Positions 1 through 8,421 of a DNA stretch of 29,841 nucleotides are shown here, piece after piece; position 1 is the first letter of the stretch, and each line of letters opens with the position of its first letter. The notes below the pieces were generated by a model. The model searched no databases, was not told the DNA's origin, and saw nothing but the letters and a program-made list of their open reading frames with translations. Source of the stretch: JBBRSC01 sp038245795 (GTDB lineage Bacteria; Actinomycetota; Acidimicrobiia; Acidimicrobiales; Microtrichaceae); assembly GCA_038245795.1 (NCBI GenBank), contig JBBRSC010000006.1, forward strand, positions 1-29,841, written 5' to 3'. The translations under genes and the position numbers were made by a program.

Positions 1-36
1 GCGGTCGACGAAGCCGGCTACGAGCTGGTGTGGTGA
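1..36 (+). CDS. C-terminal end of a heavy-metal-associated (copper chaperone-like) protein, partial
   Basis: Only the last 11 codons are in the window. They read AVDEAGYELVW and end in TGA at 34-36. A 'V-x-E-A-G-Y-E' ending is typical of small HMA-fold copper chaperones (CopZ) and of HMA domains. The next gene starts one base later and is a copper ATPase, which fits a copper chaperone-exporter operon. The call rests on a very short peptide and on context. Confidence 0.5.
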   Translation, partial: AVDEAGYELVW

Positions 37-37
37 C

Positions 38-1834
38 ATGACCATCGCCTCTGCTCCGGCGTCGATTCCCGAACCCGTCTCCTCGCCACAACGCGACGCC
101 AGCATCGACTTCGACATCGGTGGAATGACCTGTGCAGCCTGTGCCGCTCGCATCGAGAAGAAGCTGTCGCGAGTCGAGGGCGTCACCGCCACCGTCAACT
201 TCCCACTCGATCGCGCCACGGTGCACTTCGATTCAGTCGACCATCCCCCGGAGCAGATGATCGACCAACTGATCGATGTCGTCGCGGCCACCGGGTATTC
301 GGCGGCACTTCGAACGGCAACGCCGCTTCGAACGGCAACGCCGCTGAGAGCGCGATCAAGCGCGACCTCCCGTTCGATCGACCACGACACGACCCATGAG
401 CGGGCTGGAAGCGACCCGGCCACGCAACGCTTGGTGCTCTGCGCGTTCCTGGCCGTTCCGGTGATCGTCGTGTCGATGATCGGCGCGCTGCAGTTCGCCG
501 GGTGGCCCTGGTTGGCGTTCGCCGCCACCGCCCCGGTCGTGGCGTGGGGCGCATGGCCCATCCACCGGGCGGCGCTCCTCAACCTCCGTCATGGTGCGGC
601 CACGATGGACACTCTGGTGTCAGTCGGTGTGCTCTCGGCGTTCGGTCTCTCGACCGCCAATCTGTTCTGGGGCGACGCCGGTCGCGAAGCATCCCAAGCC
701 ATCCTGGGGATGGGAACTCCGCACTCATCGATGGCCGACATGGGAACCCAGAGTGTGTCGTCCCACCTCTACTTCGAGGTGGCTGCTGCCGTGGTGGTGC
801 TGGTCCTCCTCGGCCGCATGCTCGAGGCTCGGGCACGCCGGAGTGCGGGCGATGCGCTCACGGCACTTGCATCGATGGCCGTGACTGATGTCCGTCTCGA
901 GGATGGTCGTGTTGTCCCCCTGGCCGAGCTCGCAGCGGGTGATCAGTTCGTCACCCTGGCCGGAGAACGGATCGCAACTGATGGACTGGTGGTCGAGGGG
1001 CACGCGGCGATCGACGCCAGCCTCGTGACCGGCGAAAGCCGTCCGGTCGAGGTGACGATCGGGGACGAGGTCATCGGAGCAACCATGAACAGCGATGGCC
1101 GAATCGTGGTTCGGGCCACGCGCGTCGGAGCAGATACCGCCCTTGCCCAGATGGCCGATCTCGTGGAGCGGGCACAATCCGGCAAGGCGGACATCCAGCG
1201 ACTGGCTGATCGGGTCTCTGGAGTTTTCGTGCCGATCGTCCTGCTGGTTGCCGTCGGGGTGGGTGTCGGCTGGGCGGTGTGGGGCGGCGATCTCGCTCGT
1301 GGGGTGGTGGCTGCGATCTCGGTGCTCGTCGTGGCGTGTCCCTGCGCGCTTGGGCTGGCGACTCCCACGGCCCTGATGGTGGGGACTGGCCGAGGAGCGC
1401 AGCTCGGAATTCTTGTGTCGGGCATCGAGGTCCTCGAGTCGACGCGTCGAATCGACACGATCGTGTTGGACAAGACCGGCACCGTGACCACCGGTGAGAT
1501 GGCGGTCCTCGATTCGCTCGTGCTGAATTCACCTGTCCCCAATTCGCCTGTCCCCAATTCGATCGCTTCGGGTCCCGAAACTGACGACTCCGCGAGCGTG
1601 GCCTGGCGACGCGTCGGCGGCTTGGAATCTGGCTCGACACACCCGATTGGACGCGCGGTGACCGCCGCCGCCGCCAACTTGGTCGGCGCGCTCCCCACGC
1701 CAGCTGATGTCACGACGTTTCCCGGCAGTGGCCTCCGTGGTCTCGTCGACGGCGTCGACGTGATCGTCGGGCAACCGGCGCTCTTCGACGACATGGACAT
1801 CGCTCTGCCTGATGAGCTGCGCCGATGGATCTAG
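38..1834 (+). CDS. copA: Copper-exporting P1B-type ATPase, N-terminal part, ended by a premature amber codon
   Basis: This part holds most of a Cu(I)-exporting ATPase of the inner membrane. It has one N-terminal metal-binding domain with GMTCAAC at residues 29-35, membrane helices, the actuator motif TGES at 331-334, the transport-site CPC at 434-436, the phosphorylated Asp478 in DKTGT, and the nucleotide-domain HP pair at 535-536 (STHP rather than the usual SEHP). The frame then meets TAG at 1832-1834. The same frame continues without shift into the missing hinge and last two membrane helices (see 1859-2455), so an intact gene would be 38-2455, about 805 codons. A product of 598 residues lacks GDGVND and the M7-M8 copper ligands and should not transport. 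The gene is either a recent nonsense mutant or carries a base-calling error. Two in-frame tandem repeats (308-343 and 1532-1561) lie in linker regions. Confidence 0.9.
   Translation: MTIASAPASIPEPVSSPQRDASIDFDIGGMTCAACAARIEKKLSRVEGVTATVNFPLDRATVHFDSVDHPPEQMIDQLIDVVAATGYSAALRTATPLRTATPLRARSSATSRSIDHDTTHERAGSDPATQRLVLCAFLAVPVIVVSMIGALQFAGWPWLAFAATAPVVAWGAWPIHRAALLNLRHGAATMDTLVSVGVLSAFGLSTANLFWGDAGREASQAILGMGTPHSSMADMGTQSVSSHLYFEVAAAVVVLVLLGRMLEARARRSAGDALTALASMAVTDVRLEDGRVVPLAELAAGDQFVTLAGERIATDGLVVEGHAAIDASLVTGESRPVEVTIGDEVIGATMNSDGRIVVRATRVGADTALAQMADLVERAQSGKADIQRLADRVSGVFVPIVLLVAVGVGVGWAVWGGDLARGVVAAISVLVVACPCALGLATPTALMVGTGRGAQLGILVSGIEVLESTRRIDTIVLDKTGTVTTGEMAVLDSLVLNSPVPNSPVPNSIASGPETDDSASVAWRRVGGLESGSTHPIGRAVTAAAANLVGALPTPADVTTFPGSGLRGLVDGVDVIVGQPALFDDMDIALPDELRRWI
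308..343 (+). repeat. 18-bp tandem repeat, 2 copies, in copA
   Basis: Two perfect copies of an 18-base unit starting CTTCGAACGG give a repeated TATPLR block between the metal-binding domain and the first membrane helix. The unit is a multiple of three and keeps the frame. Confidence 0.9.
1532..1561 (+). repeat. 15-bp tandem repeat, 2 copies, in copA
   Basis: Two perfect copies of CCTGTCCCCAATTCG encode a repeated PVPNS block in the nucleotide-binding domain, a surface-loop position just before the HP motif. The frame is kept. Confidence 0.9.
1832..1834 (+). other. In-frame amber codon interrupting copA
   Basis: The context reads Arg-Arg-Trp-Ile-stop-Ala-Arg-Ala-Asp. Both sides are normal P1B-ATPase sequence in the same frame with no insertion or deletion. 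A single substitution explains it (for example CAG or GAG to TAG). I see no feature suggesting programmed readthrough. Confidence 0.9.
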
Positions 1835-1858
1835 GCTCGCGCCGACGAACCGGTCACG

Positions 1859-2455
1859 GTGATCGTGGGCGCCTGGCACGGCAGGGCGCAGATGGCACTT
1901 GCGATCGGTGATGAGTTGCGCCCCGACAGTGCGGCGGCGGTTGCCGAGCTCGTCACGATGGGCATCACGCCGATGCTGCTGACGGGCGATGCCGAAGGCC
2001 CGGCCCGAGCAGCCGCCGCGTCGCTGAAAATCGATCGGTACGTCGCAGGCGTGCGTCCCGCCGACAAGTTGTCGACGGTGCAACGGCTCCAGGGCGACGG
2101 CGCGTTCGTGGCGATGGTGGGCGATGGCGTGAACGATGCTGCCGCATTGGCGCAGGCCGACGTCGGCATCGCCATGGGTTCCGGAACTGATGTCGCCCGG
2201 GCAGCCTCCGATATGACGTTGGTCCGGAGCGATCTGTCGGCTGCCGTCACGGCGCTCAAGCTCACCCGTCGAACACTGGCGGTCATCCGCGTCAACCTGT
2301 TCTGGGCCTTCGCCTACAACGTGGCCGCCATCCCCTTGGCGGCAACCGGGCGACTGAACCCGATGCTTGCCAGCGCTGCCATGGCCGCATCGAGCGTGTT
2401 CGTCGTGAGTAACAGCCTCCGGCTCCGGTCGTTCGCGCCCTGGACTGCTGGCTGA
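1859..2455 (+). CDS. copA: Copper-exporting P1B-type ATPase, C-terminal part (after the amber codon)
   Basis: This is the rest of the copper ATPase in the same frame as 38-1834. It carries the P-domain TGD (in LLTGDAEGP), the hinge GDGVND (residues 695-700 of the joined protein), and the last membrane pair with the copper-site residues of helices 7 and 8 (YN in AFAYNVAAIPLA, and MAASS near the end). The listed start is the first GTG after the stop. No ribosome binding site precedes it, and coding sequence extends back to the TAG, so independent translation is doubtful. Treat it as the 3' portion of one broken gene unless the TAG proves to be an error. Confidence 0.85.
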   Translation: MIVGAWHGRAQMALAIGDELRPDSAAAVAELVTMGITPMLLTGDAEGPARAAAASLKIDRYVAGVRPADKLSTVQRLQGDGAFVAMVGDGVNDAAALAQADVGIAMGSGTDVARAASDMTLVRSDLSAAVTALKLTRRTLAVIRVNLFWAFAYNVAAIPLAATGRLNPMLASAAMAASSVFVVSNSLRLRSFAPWTAG

Positions 2456-2515
2456 TCGGCGATCGCCAACGACGGTGCGGACGACGCGAATTGGGCGAAG
2501 TGCGAGACTCCCGTC

Positions 2516-3448
2516 ATGTCCAAGTTCGATGACCTCGCCTCCGATTCCATCCCCAGCTCGCACCGTCAACTCGGCTCGTCCGACCTGGTGGTCGGATCGG
2601 TTGCGTTCGGTTGCTGGCGATTCGCCGGTGCATCGATCGCCGATGCTCAGGCCAGGATCGAGACGGCCCTTGACGTCGGCGCCAACCTCGTCGACACCGC
2701 CGACATCTACGGCTACGGCGGCCCCGGTCCCGATGACGGCTTCGGGGCAGCGGAATCACTCCTCGGCGAGGTGCTCGCGGCGACGCCATCGCTGCGAGAC
2801 CGGATGGTGCTGGCGACCAAGGGTGGAATCTGCCCGCCAACGCCCTACGACTCTGGTGGTGTCGCTCTGATCGGCGCCTGCAACGCGTCGCTCCGGCGCC
2901 TCGGCGTCGACGTGATCGATCTCTATCAGGTGCATCGCCCTGATCTGTTGGCGCACCCTGAAGAAGTGGCAGCCGCATTGTCAGAACTGCTCGAGTCGGG
3001 AAAAGTCCGCCACCTGGGGGTCAGCAACTACACGCCATGGCAGGCCGCTTCGCTGTTGCGGTATCTCCCGCGGGGCATCGTTTCGATCCAACCCGAGTTC
3101 AGCCTGCTCCACCAGGATCCCATCGACGACGGGGTCCTCGATCAGGCGATGGAACTGGGGCTGACTCCGTTGGCATGGAGCCCGCTAGCGGGTGGCCGTC
3201 TCACCAGCAGTGACATCGGCGGCCGACCAGAATTGGCGAGAGCCCTCGACCAGGTGGCCGAGGCCCACGGCACCGATCGGGACGTCGTTGCGCTGGCGGC
3301 AGTTCTCGCACACCCGAGTCGGCCAGTGGCGATCATCGGTACTCAGAACCTGGGGCGAATCCGCCGCCAGGCCGCCGCCATGCATGTTTCGCTGTCCAAG
3401 GCTGAGGTCTACGGGCTTCTTGCTGCTGCGGGACGGACCCTTCCCTGA
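2516..3448 (+). CDS. Aldo/keto reductase
   Basis: A 310-residue NADPH-dependent oxidoreductase of the aldo/keto reductase superfamily, a cytosolic TIM barrel that interconverts carbonyls and alcohols. The catalytic tetrad is visible as Asp60 (VDTADIYG), Tyr65, Lys102 (ATKGG) and His140 (YQVHRPD). The strand 'GKVRHLGVSNYTPWQ' and the late 'ARSPLAGG'-type segment (AWSPLAGGRL) match the E. coli YdhF-like branch. Length is normal. The ATG at 2516 gives a full N-terminus (HRQLGSSDLVVG). The 60 bases upstream hold a GGCGATCGCC palindrome at 2458-2467 but no convincing promoter. The physiological substrate cannot be told. Confidence 0.93.
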   Translation: MSKFDDLASDSIPSSHRQLGSSDLVVGSVAFGCWRFAGASIADAQARIETALDVGANLVDTADIYGYGGPGPDDGFGAAESLLGEVLAATPSLRDRMVLATKGGICPPTPYDSGGVALIGACNASLRRLGVDVIDLYQVHRPDLLAHPEEVAAALSELLESGKVRHLGVSNYTPWQAASLLRYLPRGIVSIQPEFSLLHQDPIDDGVLDQAMELGLTPLAWSPLAGGRLTSSDIGGRPELARALDQVAEAHGTDRDVVALAAVLAHPSRPVAIIGTQNLGRIRRQAAAMHVSLSKAEVYGLLAAAGRTLP

Positions 3449-3459
3449 CCGGTGTTGGC

Positions 3460-3465
3460 TACGCT
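3460..3465 (+). promoter_or_regulatory. Leaderless-type -10 hexamer (TACGCT) for the DUF2079 gene
   Basis: TACGCT fits the actinobacterial -10 pattern TANNNT and ends six bases before the GTG start at 3472. There is no Shine-Dalgarno sequence between them, so the mRNA probably begins at or near the start codon. Confidence 0.5.
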
Positions 3466-3471
3466 GCGCCG

Positions 3472-5028
3472 GTGGTGGTGACAGCACAGCGGGAAACTGC
3501 ACGGCGGGGAAGCCGACGGCACGCCGCGGCACGGCGTGGCGGAGCTCAGGATGTGTGGCGGACGTTGGTTCCACAGATTCTCTGTGTCGCCCTGGTCGTC
3601 GGCTACTTCGTCGTGATGTTCGTGAACGTCTGGCACCGCCACGAGCGATTCGGCACCTTCGACTACGACCTTGGCATGTATGACCAGGGGATCTGGTTGC
3701 TGTCGCGCGGCAGCTCGTTCATGACGGTGCGCGGCATGGCGGTCTTCGGTCATCACGCCAACATCGGGTACCTCCTCCTGGTCCCCTTTTATTGGGTCGG
3801 GCTCGGCGGTCCGCATTTCCTCAACTTCGTGAATACCCTGGGTGTCGTCTCGTGCACGATTCCCTTGTACGCCATGGCCCGCAAGGGCCTGCGCTCTGAT
3901 TGGGCAGGGTTTGGCGTCTCGTTCGCGTTTCTTTTCCACTACGTCCCGCAGTGGATGATCCACGAGACCTTCCATCCCGAAAACTTGGCAGCACCATTCC
4001 TCATTGGGGCGCTGTGGTTTGCGACCGAGCAGAAGTGGCGGTGGTACTGGGTGTGCATCGGCATGGCGTTGATCTGGAAAGAGGACGTTGCGCTGGTGGT
4101 CCTCATGTTGGGGATCGTCGTGGCGTTCCTCGGACGATCACCGGGGCGCGGGCTGTTGACATCGCTCATCGGTGGAGCATGGTTCGTGTTCTGCGTCAAG
4201 GCGTTCATCCCGTTCTTTGCGCCCGATGGAGCAGTCTTCGATGGCCTCTTCGGGGAACTGGGGAAGTCGGCCACTGAAGTCGTTGGGAACAGCCTGAGCG
4301 ATCCCGCCCGCGCCCGCGACATCTTGTTGGAACACGGCGCCGACAAGGGTGCCGTCGATCTGATGGCCCCGTACGGGTTTGCCGCCTTGGGAAGCCCGCA
4401 TCTGCTGTTGCTGGGTCTGCCGCAACACATCGTGAACTACCTGTCGATCCAGAACTTTACGTGGTCGACCGAGGCCCACTACGCCATGTTCCCCTTCGTC
4501 GGGGTGGTGCTGGCTTCGGTTCGAACGGCCATCACGCGGTCGAGGAGATGGCTCGGAATGCTGATCGTCCTCATGATGATGGCGGGGGTGATGTTCGGGA
4601 TCAATCGCGGCAGCGGTCCGTGGTCAGATCGTTCGGCGCGGGGGTACTGGCCCGCCGAGAACGTCGTGCGAGAAAAGAACCTCCGAGCTGCGCTCGACTC
4701 GATCCCGACGACCGCCAGTGTCTCGGCTCCCTATTTTCTGGTGCCGCATCTCTCGCACCGCCACGAGATCTACACGTTCCCCAACCCGTGGCGTCTGCAG
4801 AACTGGACACCTCGCGATGTTGCGCTGCAGGGTCCCGCGCCTCCGGAGTCCGCACGCATTGCTGGTGTCGCGTATCTCATCAATGAGCCATCGGCACTGG
4901 AAGGGCCGGACCAGGCGTTGTATCGGAGCATTGTTGATTCGGGGGAGTTCGAGACGGCCGGGCAATTCGGGACCGTCATCGTGCTCCGACGGATTCGAGC
5001 ACCAACCGGCACGGTGGTGACTCAGTAG
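3472..5028 (+). CDS. DUF2079 family polytopic membrane protein
   Basis: A 518-residue integral membrane protein of unknown biochemical role. Family hallmarks are all present: FDYDLGMYDQGIW after the first helix, GHHANIGYLLLVPFYW, a 'HETFHPENLAAPF' block with conserved His-Pro-Glu, and 'IWKEDVALVVLML' with Lys-Glu-Asp. It has a basic N-terminus (RRGSRRHAAARRGG), then many hydrophobic helices and a soluble C-terminal domain of about 130 residues. DUF2079 proteins resemble multi-helix GT-C-type glycosyltransferases, which is established for the fold class only loosely, so an envelope sugar-transfer role is inference. Three consecutive GTG codons (3472-3480) are possible starts. The first is chosen because of the adjacent -10 hexamer. 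Confidence 0.88.
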   Translation: MVVTAQRETARRGSRRHAAARRGGAQDVWRTLVPQILCVALVVGYFVVMFVNVWHRHERFGTFDYDLGMYDQGIWLLSRGSSFMTVRGMAVFGHHANIGYLLLVPFYWVGLGGPHFLNFVNTLGVVSCTIPLYAMARKGLRSDWAGFGVSFAFLFHYVPQWMIHETFHPENLAAPFLIGALWFATEQKWRWYWVCIGMALIWKEDVALVVLMLGIVVAFLGRSPGRGLLTSLIGGAWFVFCVKAFIPFFAPDGAVFDGLFGELGKSATEVVGNSLSDPARARDILLEHGADKGAVDLMAPYGFAALGSPHLLLLGLPQHIVNYLSIQNFTWSTEAHYAMFPFVGVVLASVRTAITRSRRWLGMLIVLMMMAGVMFGINRGSGPWSDRSARGYWPAENVVREKNLRAALDSIPTTASVSAPYFLVPHLSHRHEIYTFPNPWRLQNWTPRDVALQGPAPPESARIAGVAYLINEPSALEGPDQALYRSIVDSGEFETAGQFGTVIVLRRIRAPTGTVVTQ

Positions 5029-5052
5029 ATCGAGCCGCATCGCTGGAAATAG

Positions 5053-5064
5053 ATGTTGCAACAT
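5053..5064. promoter_or_regulatory. Perfect 12-bp palindrome, candidate operator for the catabolic operon
   Basis: ATGTTGCAACAT is its own reverse complement and lies 60 bases before the FAH-family gene. It is followed at once by TAATAC (5066-5071), a plausible -10 element, so a bound protein would block RNA polymerase. No regulator gene is adjacent. Confidence 0.5.
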
Positions 5065-5123
5065 GTAATACTCACCTCGGGGACACCGGATCGATGTGGT
5101 CCGGGCACCGAGAGGGAGAGCAG

Positions 5124-5960
5124 ATGAGACTTGCGAATCTGGCAGGACGAGCGGTGTTTCTGACCACCGACGGCGCCATCGATGTCGAGAATGCTTCTGA
5201 CGGGGGCCTCGGACCTGAGATCCAGGATCTCTATGAGGCATGGGATGATGTGGTGACCCTCGCGGCCACCGCTGATCCGACCCTGGCGAAACCCTACGAC
5301 CCGGCCCACTTGGAATCGCCCGTTCCCCGACCGCGACAGGTCTTTGCGATCGGACTCAACTACCGCGCCCACGCGGAGGAATCCGGCATGGAAATCCCCA
5401 AAGTGCCAGCGACCTTCACCAAGTTTCCCTCCAGCCTGACAGGCCCCTACGACAATGTGGTCCTGCCCAACGACACCGTCGACTGGGAGGTCGAGCTGGT
5501 GGCCGTTGTCGGGCGACTCGCTGATCACGTGAGTGTGGCGAACGCGTGGTCGCACATCGCGGGACTGACCATCGGTCAGGACCTGTCCGACCGGACGCTG
5601 CAGTTCGCGGCCGCCATGCAGTTCTCCCTCGGCAAGTCGTATCGGGGATTCGGTCCCATCGGGCCGATGCTGGTCACACCCGACGAGTTCGACGACCCCG
5701 ACGATCTCGAACTCGGATGTCGGATCGACGGCGAGATCGTGCAGCAAGCTCGCACCTCCGATCTGATCTTCAATGTGCCGCAACTCATCGCCGAACTCTC
5801 GGCGATTCTGCCGCTCTGGCCGGGCGATGTGATCTTCACGGGGACACCCTCCGGGGTCGGGATCACTCGTCAGCCCCCGAGGTTCCTGGAGGCCGGCAAC
5901 GTCGTCGAGAGCTGGATCGAAGGCATCGGCGAGATTCGCAACACGATGGTGGCACCGTGA
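5124..5960 (+). CDS. Fumarylacetoacetate hydrolase (FAH) family protein
   Basis: A 278-residue metal-dependent enzyme of the FAH family. These hydrolyse, hydrate or decarboxylate 2-oxo acids produced late in aromatic ring degradation. Metal ligands appear as Glu122 and Glu124 (DWEVELVAVVG) and Asp153 (GQDLSDRT). GLNYRAHAEESG and the late TGTPSGVG loop are also family signatures. An in-frame ATG at 5094 exists, but the ATG at 5124 is preferred because GAGGGAGAG lies just before it. It opens a four-gene operon with 4-8 base overlaps. The neighbouring extradiol dioxygenase suggests it acts on a meta-cleavage product or its derivative. The exact reaction is unknown. Confidence 0.92.
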   Translation: MRLANLAGRAVFLTTDGAIDVENASDGGLGPEIQDLYEAWDDVVTLAATADPTLAKPYDPAHLESPVPRPRQVFAIGLNYRAHAEESGMEIPKVPATFTKFPSSLTGPYDNVVLPNDTVDWEVELVAVVGRLADHVSVANAWSHIAGLTIGQDLSDRTLQFAAAMQFSLGKSYRGFGPIGPMLVTPDEFDDPDDLELGCRIDGEIVQQARTSDLIFNVPQLIAELSAILPLWPGDVIFTGTPSGVGITRQPPRFLEAGNVVESWIEGIGEIRNTMVAP

Positions 5961-6892
5961 GTCCCGATGTCCACGACGATGACGAAGCGCCCGTCGCTGA
6001 CGCGGACTCGGAGATCGACCTCGCCTACCTACGGGTGGCCGTCGACAACCCGGCAGCCTTCGTGCCCTTTCTCGAGGACATCGTCGGGCTGATTCCGGGC
6101 GACCCGACCCGGTCCGGTGCCATGACGTGGCGTGATGACGATCGCGTTCACCGACTGATTGTCGACGAAGGACCGGCCAACGACGCTACTTCCCTGGGCT
6201 TTGAAGTGTCGGGCGGGACGCACCGTGATCGATTGCTCGAGCGGCTGCGAATTGGTGGATGGCACCCGACGGAGGGCACCGCCGATGATGGCGCGGAGCG
6301 CGGCGTCGCAACGGTCTGGACGGTACGGGCGCCGTGGGGGTTCGACGTCGATCTGGTGACCGCGCTGGCACGGGCGGCGGATCCGTTCGTGTCGCCGCTG
6401 ATGGCCGGTGGGTTCCTCACCGATGGGGTCGGGTTCGGCCACGTGGTGCTGGTCACCACCAACTTCGAGGAGTCGGTGCGGTTCGTCACCGAGGGGCTGG
6501 GGATGGTGCGGTCCGACTGGTTGGAATTCGAGCTGGCACCCGGACTTCCACTCCTTGTGTGGTTCTTCCACTGCAACGCTCGGCATCACACGATTGCGCT
6601 TGCCAAACCACCGTTCGATCTACCCCAGACGCTGCACCACGTAATGTTCGAGACGCAGGATCGTGACGACGTCGGGTTCGCGTTCGATCGGGCTCACGCG
6701 GCCGGGGTGCCGATTGCGAACGGTCTCGGCGTTCACGACAACGACCGGATGTTCAGTTGCTATCTCGAGTCGCCGGCCGGATTCCAGGTCGAAATCGGCC
6801 ACGGCGCTCGAACCGTCGGCGCTGATTGGGACGACGATCGGCGCTACGACCGGGTGTCGTTGTGGGGCCATCAGCCCCTCCCGTCGACATGA
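5957..6892 (+). CDS. Type I extradiol ring-cleavage dioxygenase (two-domain VOC/glyoxalase fold)
   Basis: A 311-residue protein with two vicinal-oxygen-chelate modules, as in 2,3-dihydroxybiphenyl 1,2-dioxygenase (BphC/HsaC family). The N-terminal module has LAYLRVAVDN and a DDRVHRLIV strand. The catalytic C-terminal module supplies the 2-His-1-Glu Fe(II) site: His162 (GFGHVVLVTTN), His210/211 (ARHHTIAL) and Glu279 (FQVEIGHG). It would open a catechol-type ring beside the hydroxyls. The start is the GTG at 5957, which overlaps the FAH stop by four bases. The open frame extends further upstream, but that part is out-of-frame FAH coding sequence. Size and metal site are complete. The substrate is not defined. 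Confidence 0.93.
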   Translation: MSPDVHDDDEAPVADADSEIDLAYLRVAVDNPAAFVPFLEDIVGLIPGDPTRSGAMTWRDDDRVHRLIVDEGPANDATSLGFEVSGGTHRDRLLERLRIGGWHPTEGTADDGAERGVATVWTVRAPWGFDVDLVTALARAADPFVSPLMAGGFLTDGVGFGHVVLVTTNFEESVRFVTEGLGMVRSDWLEFELAPGLPLLVWFFHCNARHHTIALAKPPFDLPQTLHHVMFETQDRDDVGFAFDRAHAAGVPIANGLGVHDNDRMFSCYLESPAGFQVEIGHGARTVGADWDDDRRYDRVSLWGHQPLPST

Positions 6893-8421
6893 CGGCGATC
6901 CTCCCGGGACCCATCGACGTCGACGTGGCGATTGTCGGCGCCGGACCGGTGGGGATGACCCTGGCCATCCTTCTGGGTCAAGCAGGTCGGAGCGTTCGAC
7001 TCTTCGAACGGTTCCCCGACCCATATCCGCTGCCTCGCGCCGTGCACTACGACAGCGAAGTCGGTCGCGTCTTCCAAGCGTGCGGGATCGCCGACGCGAT
7101 CCGTGCCATCAGCGAACCAGCCGATGTCTACGAGTGGCGCAACGGGTCGGGGACGACGCTTCTGCGGTTCGGGGACCGCGGCGTTGGGATCTCCGGATGG
7201 CCGGCATCGTCGATGTTCACCCAACCGGCAGCGGAGCAGCGACTCGCTGATCGCTGTCACGAATTGGCCACAGTGGAGCTCCACCGCGGCGCCGAGGTCA
7301 CTGCGGTGACCGAACTCGGCGACCGCGTCGATGTCCGCACGTCGATGGGCAATGTTGCGGCGTCCTACGTGGTTGGGTGCGACGGCGCCAACAGCAGCAT
7401 CCGTACCCAGTTGGGAATCACGACGACTGATCTCGACTTTCTCCATCGCTGGCTGGTCGTTGACCTCATCCCCGATGAACCGAGGGTGTGGGATCCCATC
7501 AACCTTCAGATCTGCGATCCGCGACGCCCGACAACGGCGGTGTCCGGCGGTCCGGGTCGTCGCCGATTCGAGTTCATGGAACTCCCCGACGACCCGTGTG
7601 ATCTCGACAACGAGGACACCGTCTGGGATCTCTTGGAGCCGTGGGCGGTCAGTCGCGCGAACACCACGATCGAGCGCCGGGCGATGTATGAATTCAGGGC
7701 GCGTTGGGCGGATGAGTGGCGGGTCGGCCGGATCTTTCTGGCGGGTGATGCTGCGCACCAGATGCCCCCCTTCGCTGGCCAGGGAATGTGTTCGGGTCTC
7801 CGAGACGCCGCCAATCTCGCGTGGAAGCTGGACCTGGTGCTCAGCGGGATGTCTTCGGATTCGTTGCTCGACTCGTATCAATCGGAGCGGGAGCCCCACG
7901 TTCGTTCGATCATCGACTTCTCGATCGAGCTCGGCAAGGTTATCTGTGTCTCGGACCCGACGGAAGCCGCGCTCCGGGACGAGGCACTGGCCGCGGGGGT
8001 CCACCCCGACCGGCTGGAATCGGTCCCACCGTTGCCACCAGCAGGGGACGGCATCTTCACCGACCGCCACGTCTCAGCGCGCCAGCCCTTCGTCCAGGGG
8101 CGAGTGGAACTCCCCGACGTGGGTGGCGGACTCCTCGACGACCTTGTCGGCGCCGGATGGCGGTTGATCTCCATCTGTCCGCTGTCGACGTCGTCACTCC
8201 GGGCAGACGTCGCCCATCGATTCGCGGCGCTTGATGGTTGTCTGGTGGATCTGTCCGAGGGCGATGACATCGACGGGACATATCGGGGGTGGTTCGACGC
8301 CCATGATGTCGAGGTCGCGCTGCAACGGCCGGATGGCTATCTCTTCGGCGCTACCACGGTCGATCAAGCCGACGACCTCATTTCCGAACTGTTCGACCAC
8401 CTGGAGACGAAGCATGATTGA
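6889..8421 (+). CDS. FAD-dependent aromatic monooxygenase (MhpA/PheA-like)
   Basis: A 510-residue flavoprotein hydroxylase of the group A (PHBH-fold) class. It has the Rossmann GAGPVG motif at residues 17-22, the conserved DG region (VVGCDGANSSIRTQLGI) and the FAD-ribityl GD motif at 286-287 in LAGDAAHQMPPFAGQG, plus a C-terminal thioredoxin-like tail. This pattern fits 3-(3-hydroxyphenyl)propionate hydroxylase and related phenol hydroxylases using NAD(P)H and O2. The start ATG at 6889 overlaps the dioxygenase stop as ATGA. Making a catechol next to an extradiol dioxygenase is a coherent two-step ring-opening module. The N-terminus is a few residues longer than usual (MTAILPGPIDVD). Confidence 0.93.
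   Translation: MTAILPGPIDVDVAIVGAGPVGMTLAILLGQAGRSVRLFERFPDPYPLPRAVHYDSEVGRVFQACGIADAIRAISEPADVYEWRNGSGTTLLRFGDRGVGISGWPASSMFTQPAAEQRLADRCHELATVELHRGAEVTAVTELGDRVDVRTSMGNVAASYVVGCDGANSSIRTQLGITTTDLDFLHRWLVVDLIPDEPRVWDPINLQICDPRRPTTAVSGGPGRRRFEFMELPDDPCDLDNEDTVWDLLEPWAVSRANTTIERRAMYEFRARWADEWRVGRIFLAGDAAHQMPPFAGQGMCSGLRDAANLAWKLDLVLSGMSSDSLLDSYQSEREPHVRSIIDFSIELGKVICVSDPTEAALRDEALAAGVHPDRLESVPPLPPAGDGIFTDRHVSARQPFVQGRVELPDVGGGLLDDLVGAGWRLISICPLSTSSLRADVAHRFAALDGCLVDLSEGDDIDGTYRGWFDAHDVEVALQRPDGYLFGATTVDQADDLISELFDHLETKHD

Noticed and set aside
1832..1834. Programmed readthrough or pyrrolysine at the amber codon
   Set aside because: Copper ATPases have no known special residue at this place, and there is no stem-loop or readthrough context I can point to. 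Mutation or error is simpler.
2458..2467. GGCGATCGCC palindrome before the aldo/keto reductase as an operator
   Set aside because: A GATC-centred GC palindrome is common in high-G+C DNA, and it is not placed on a recognisable promoter.
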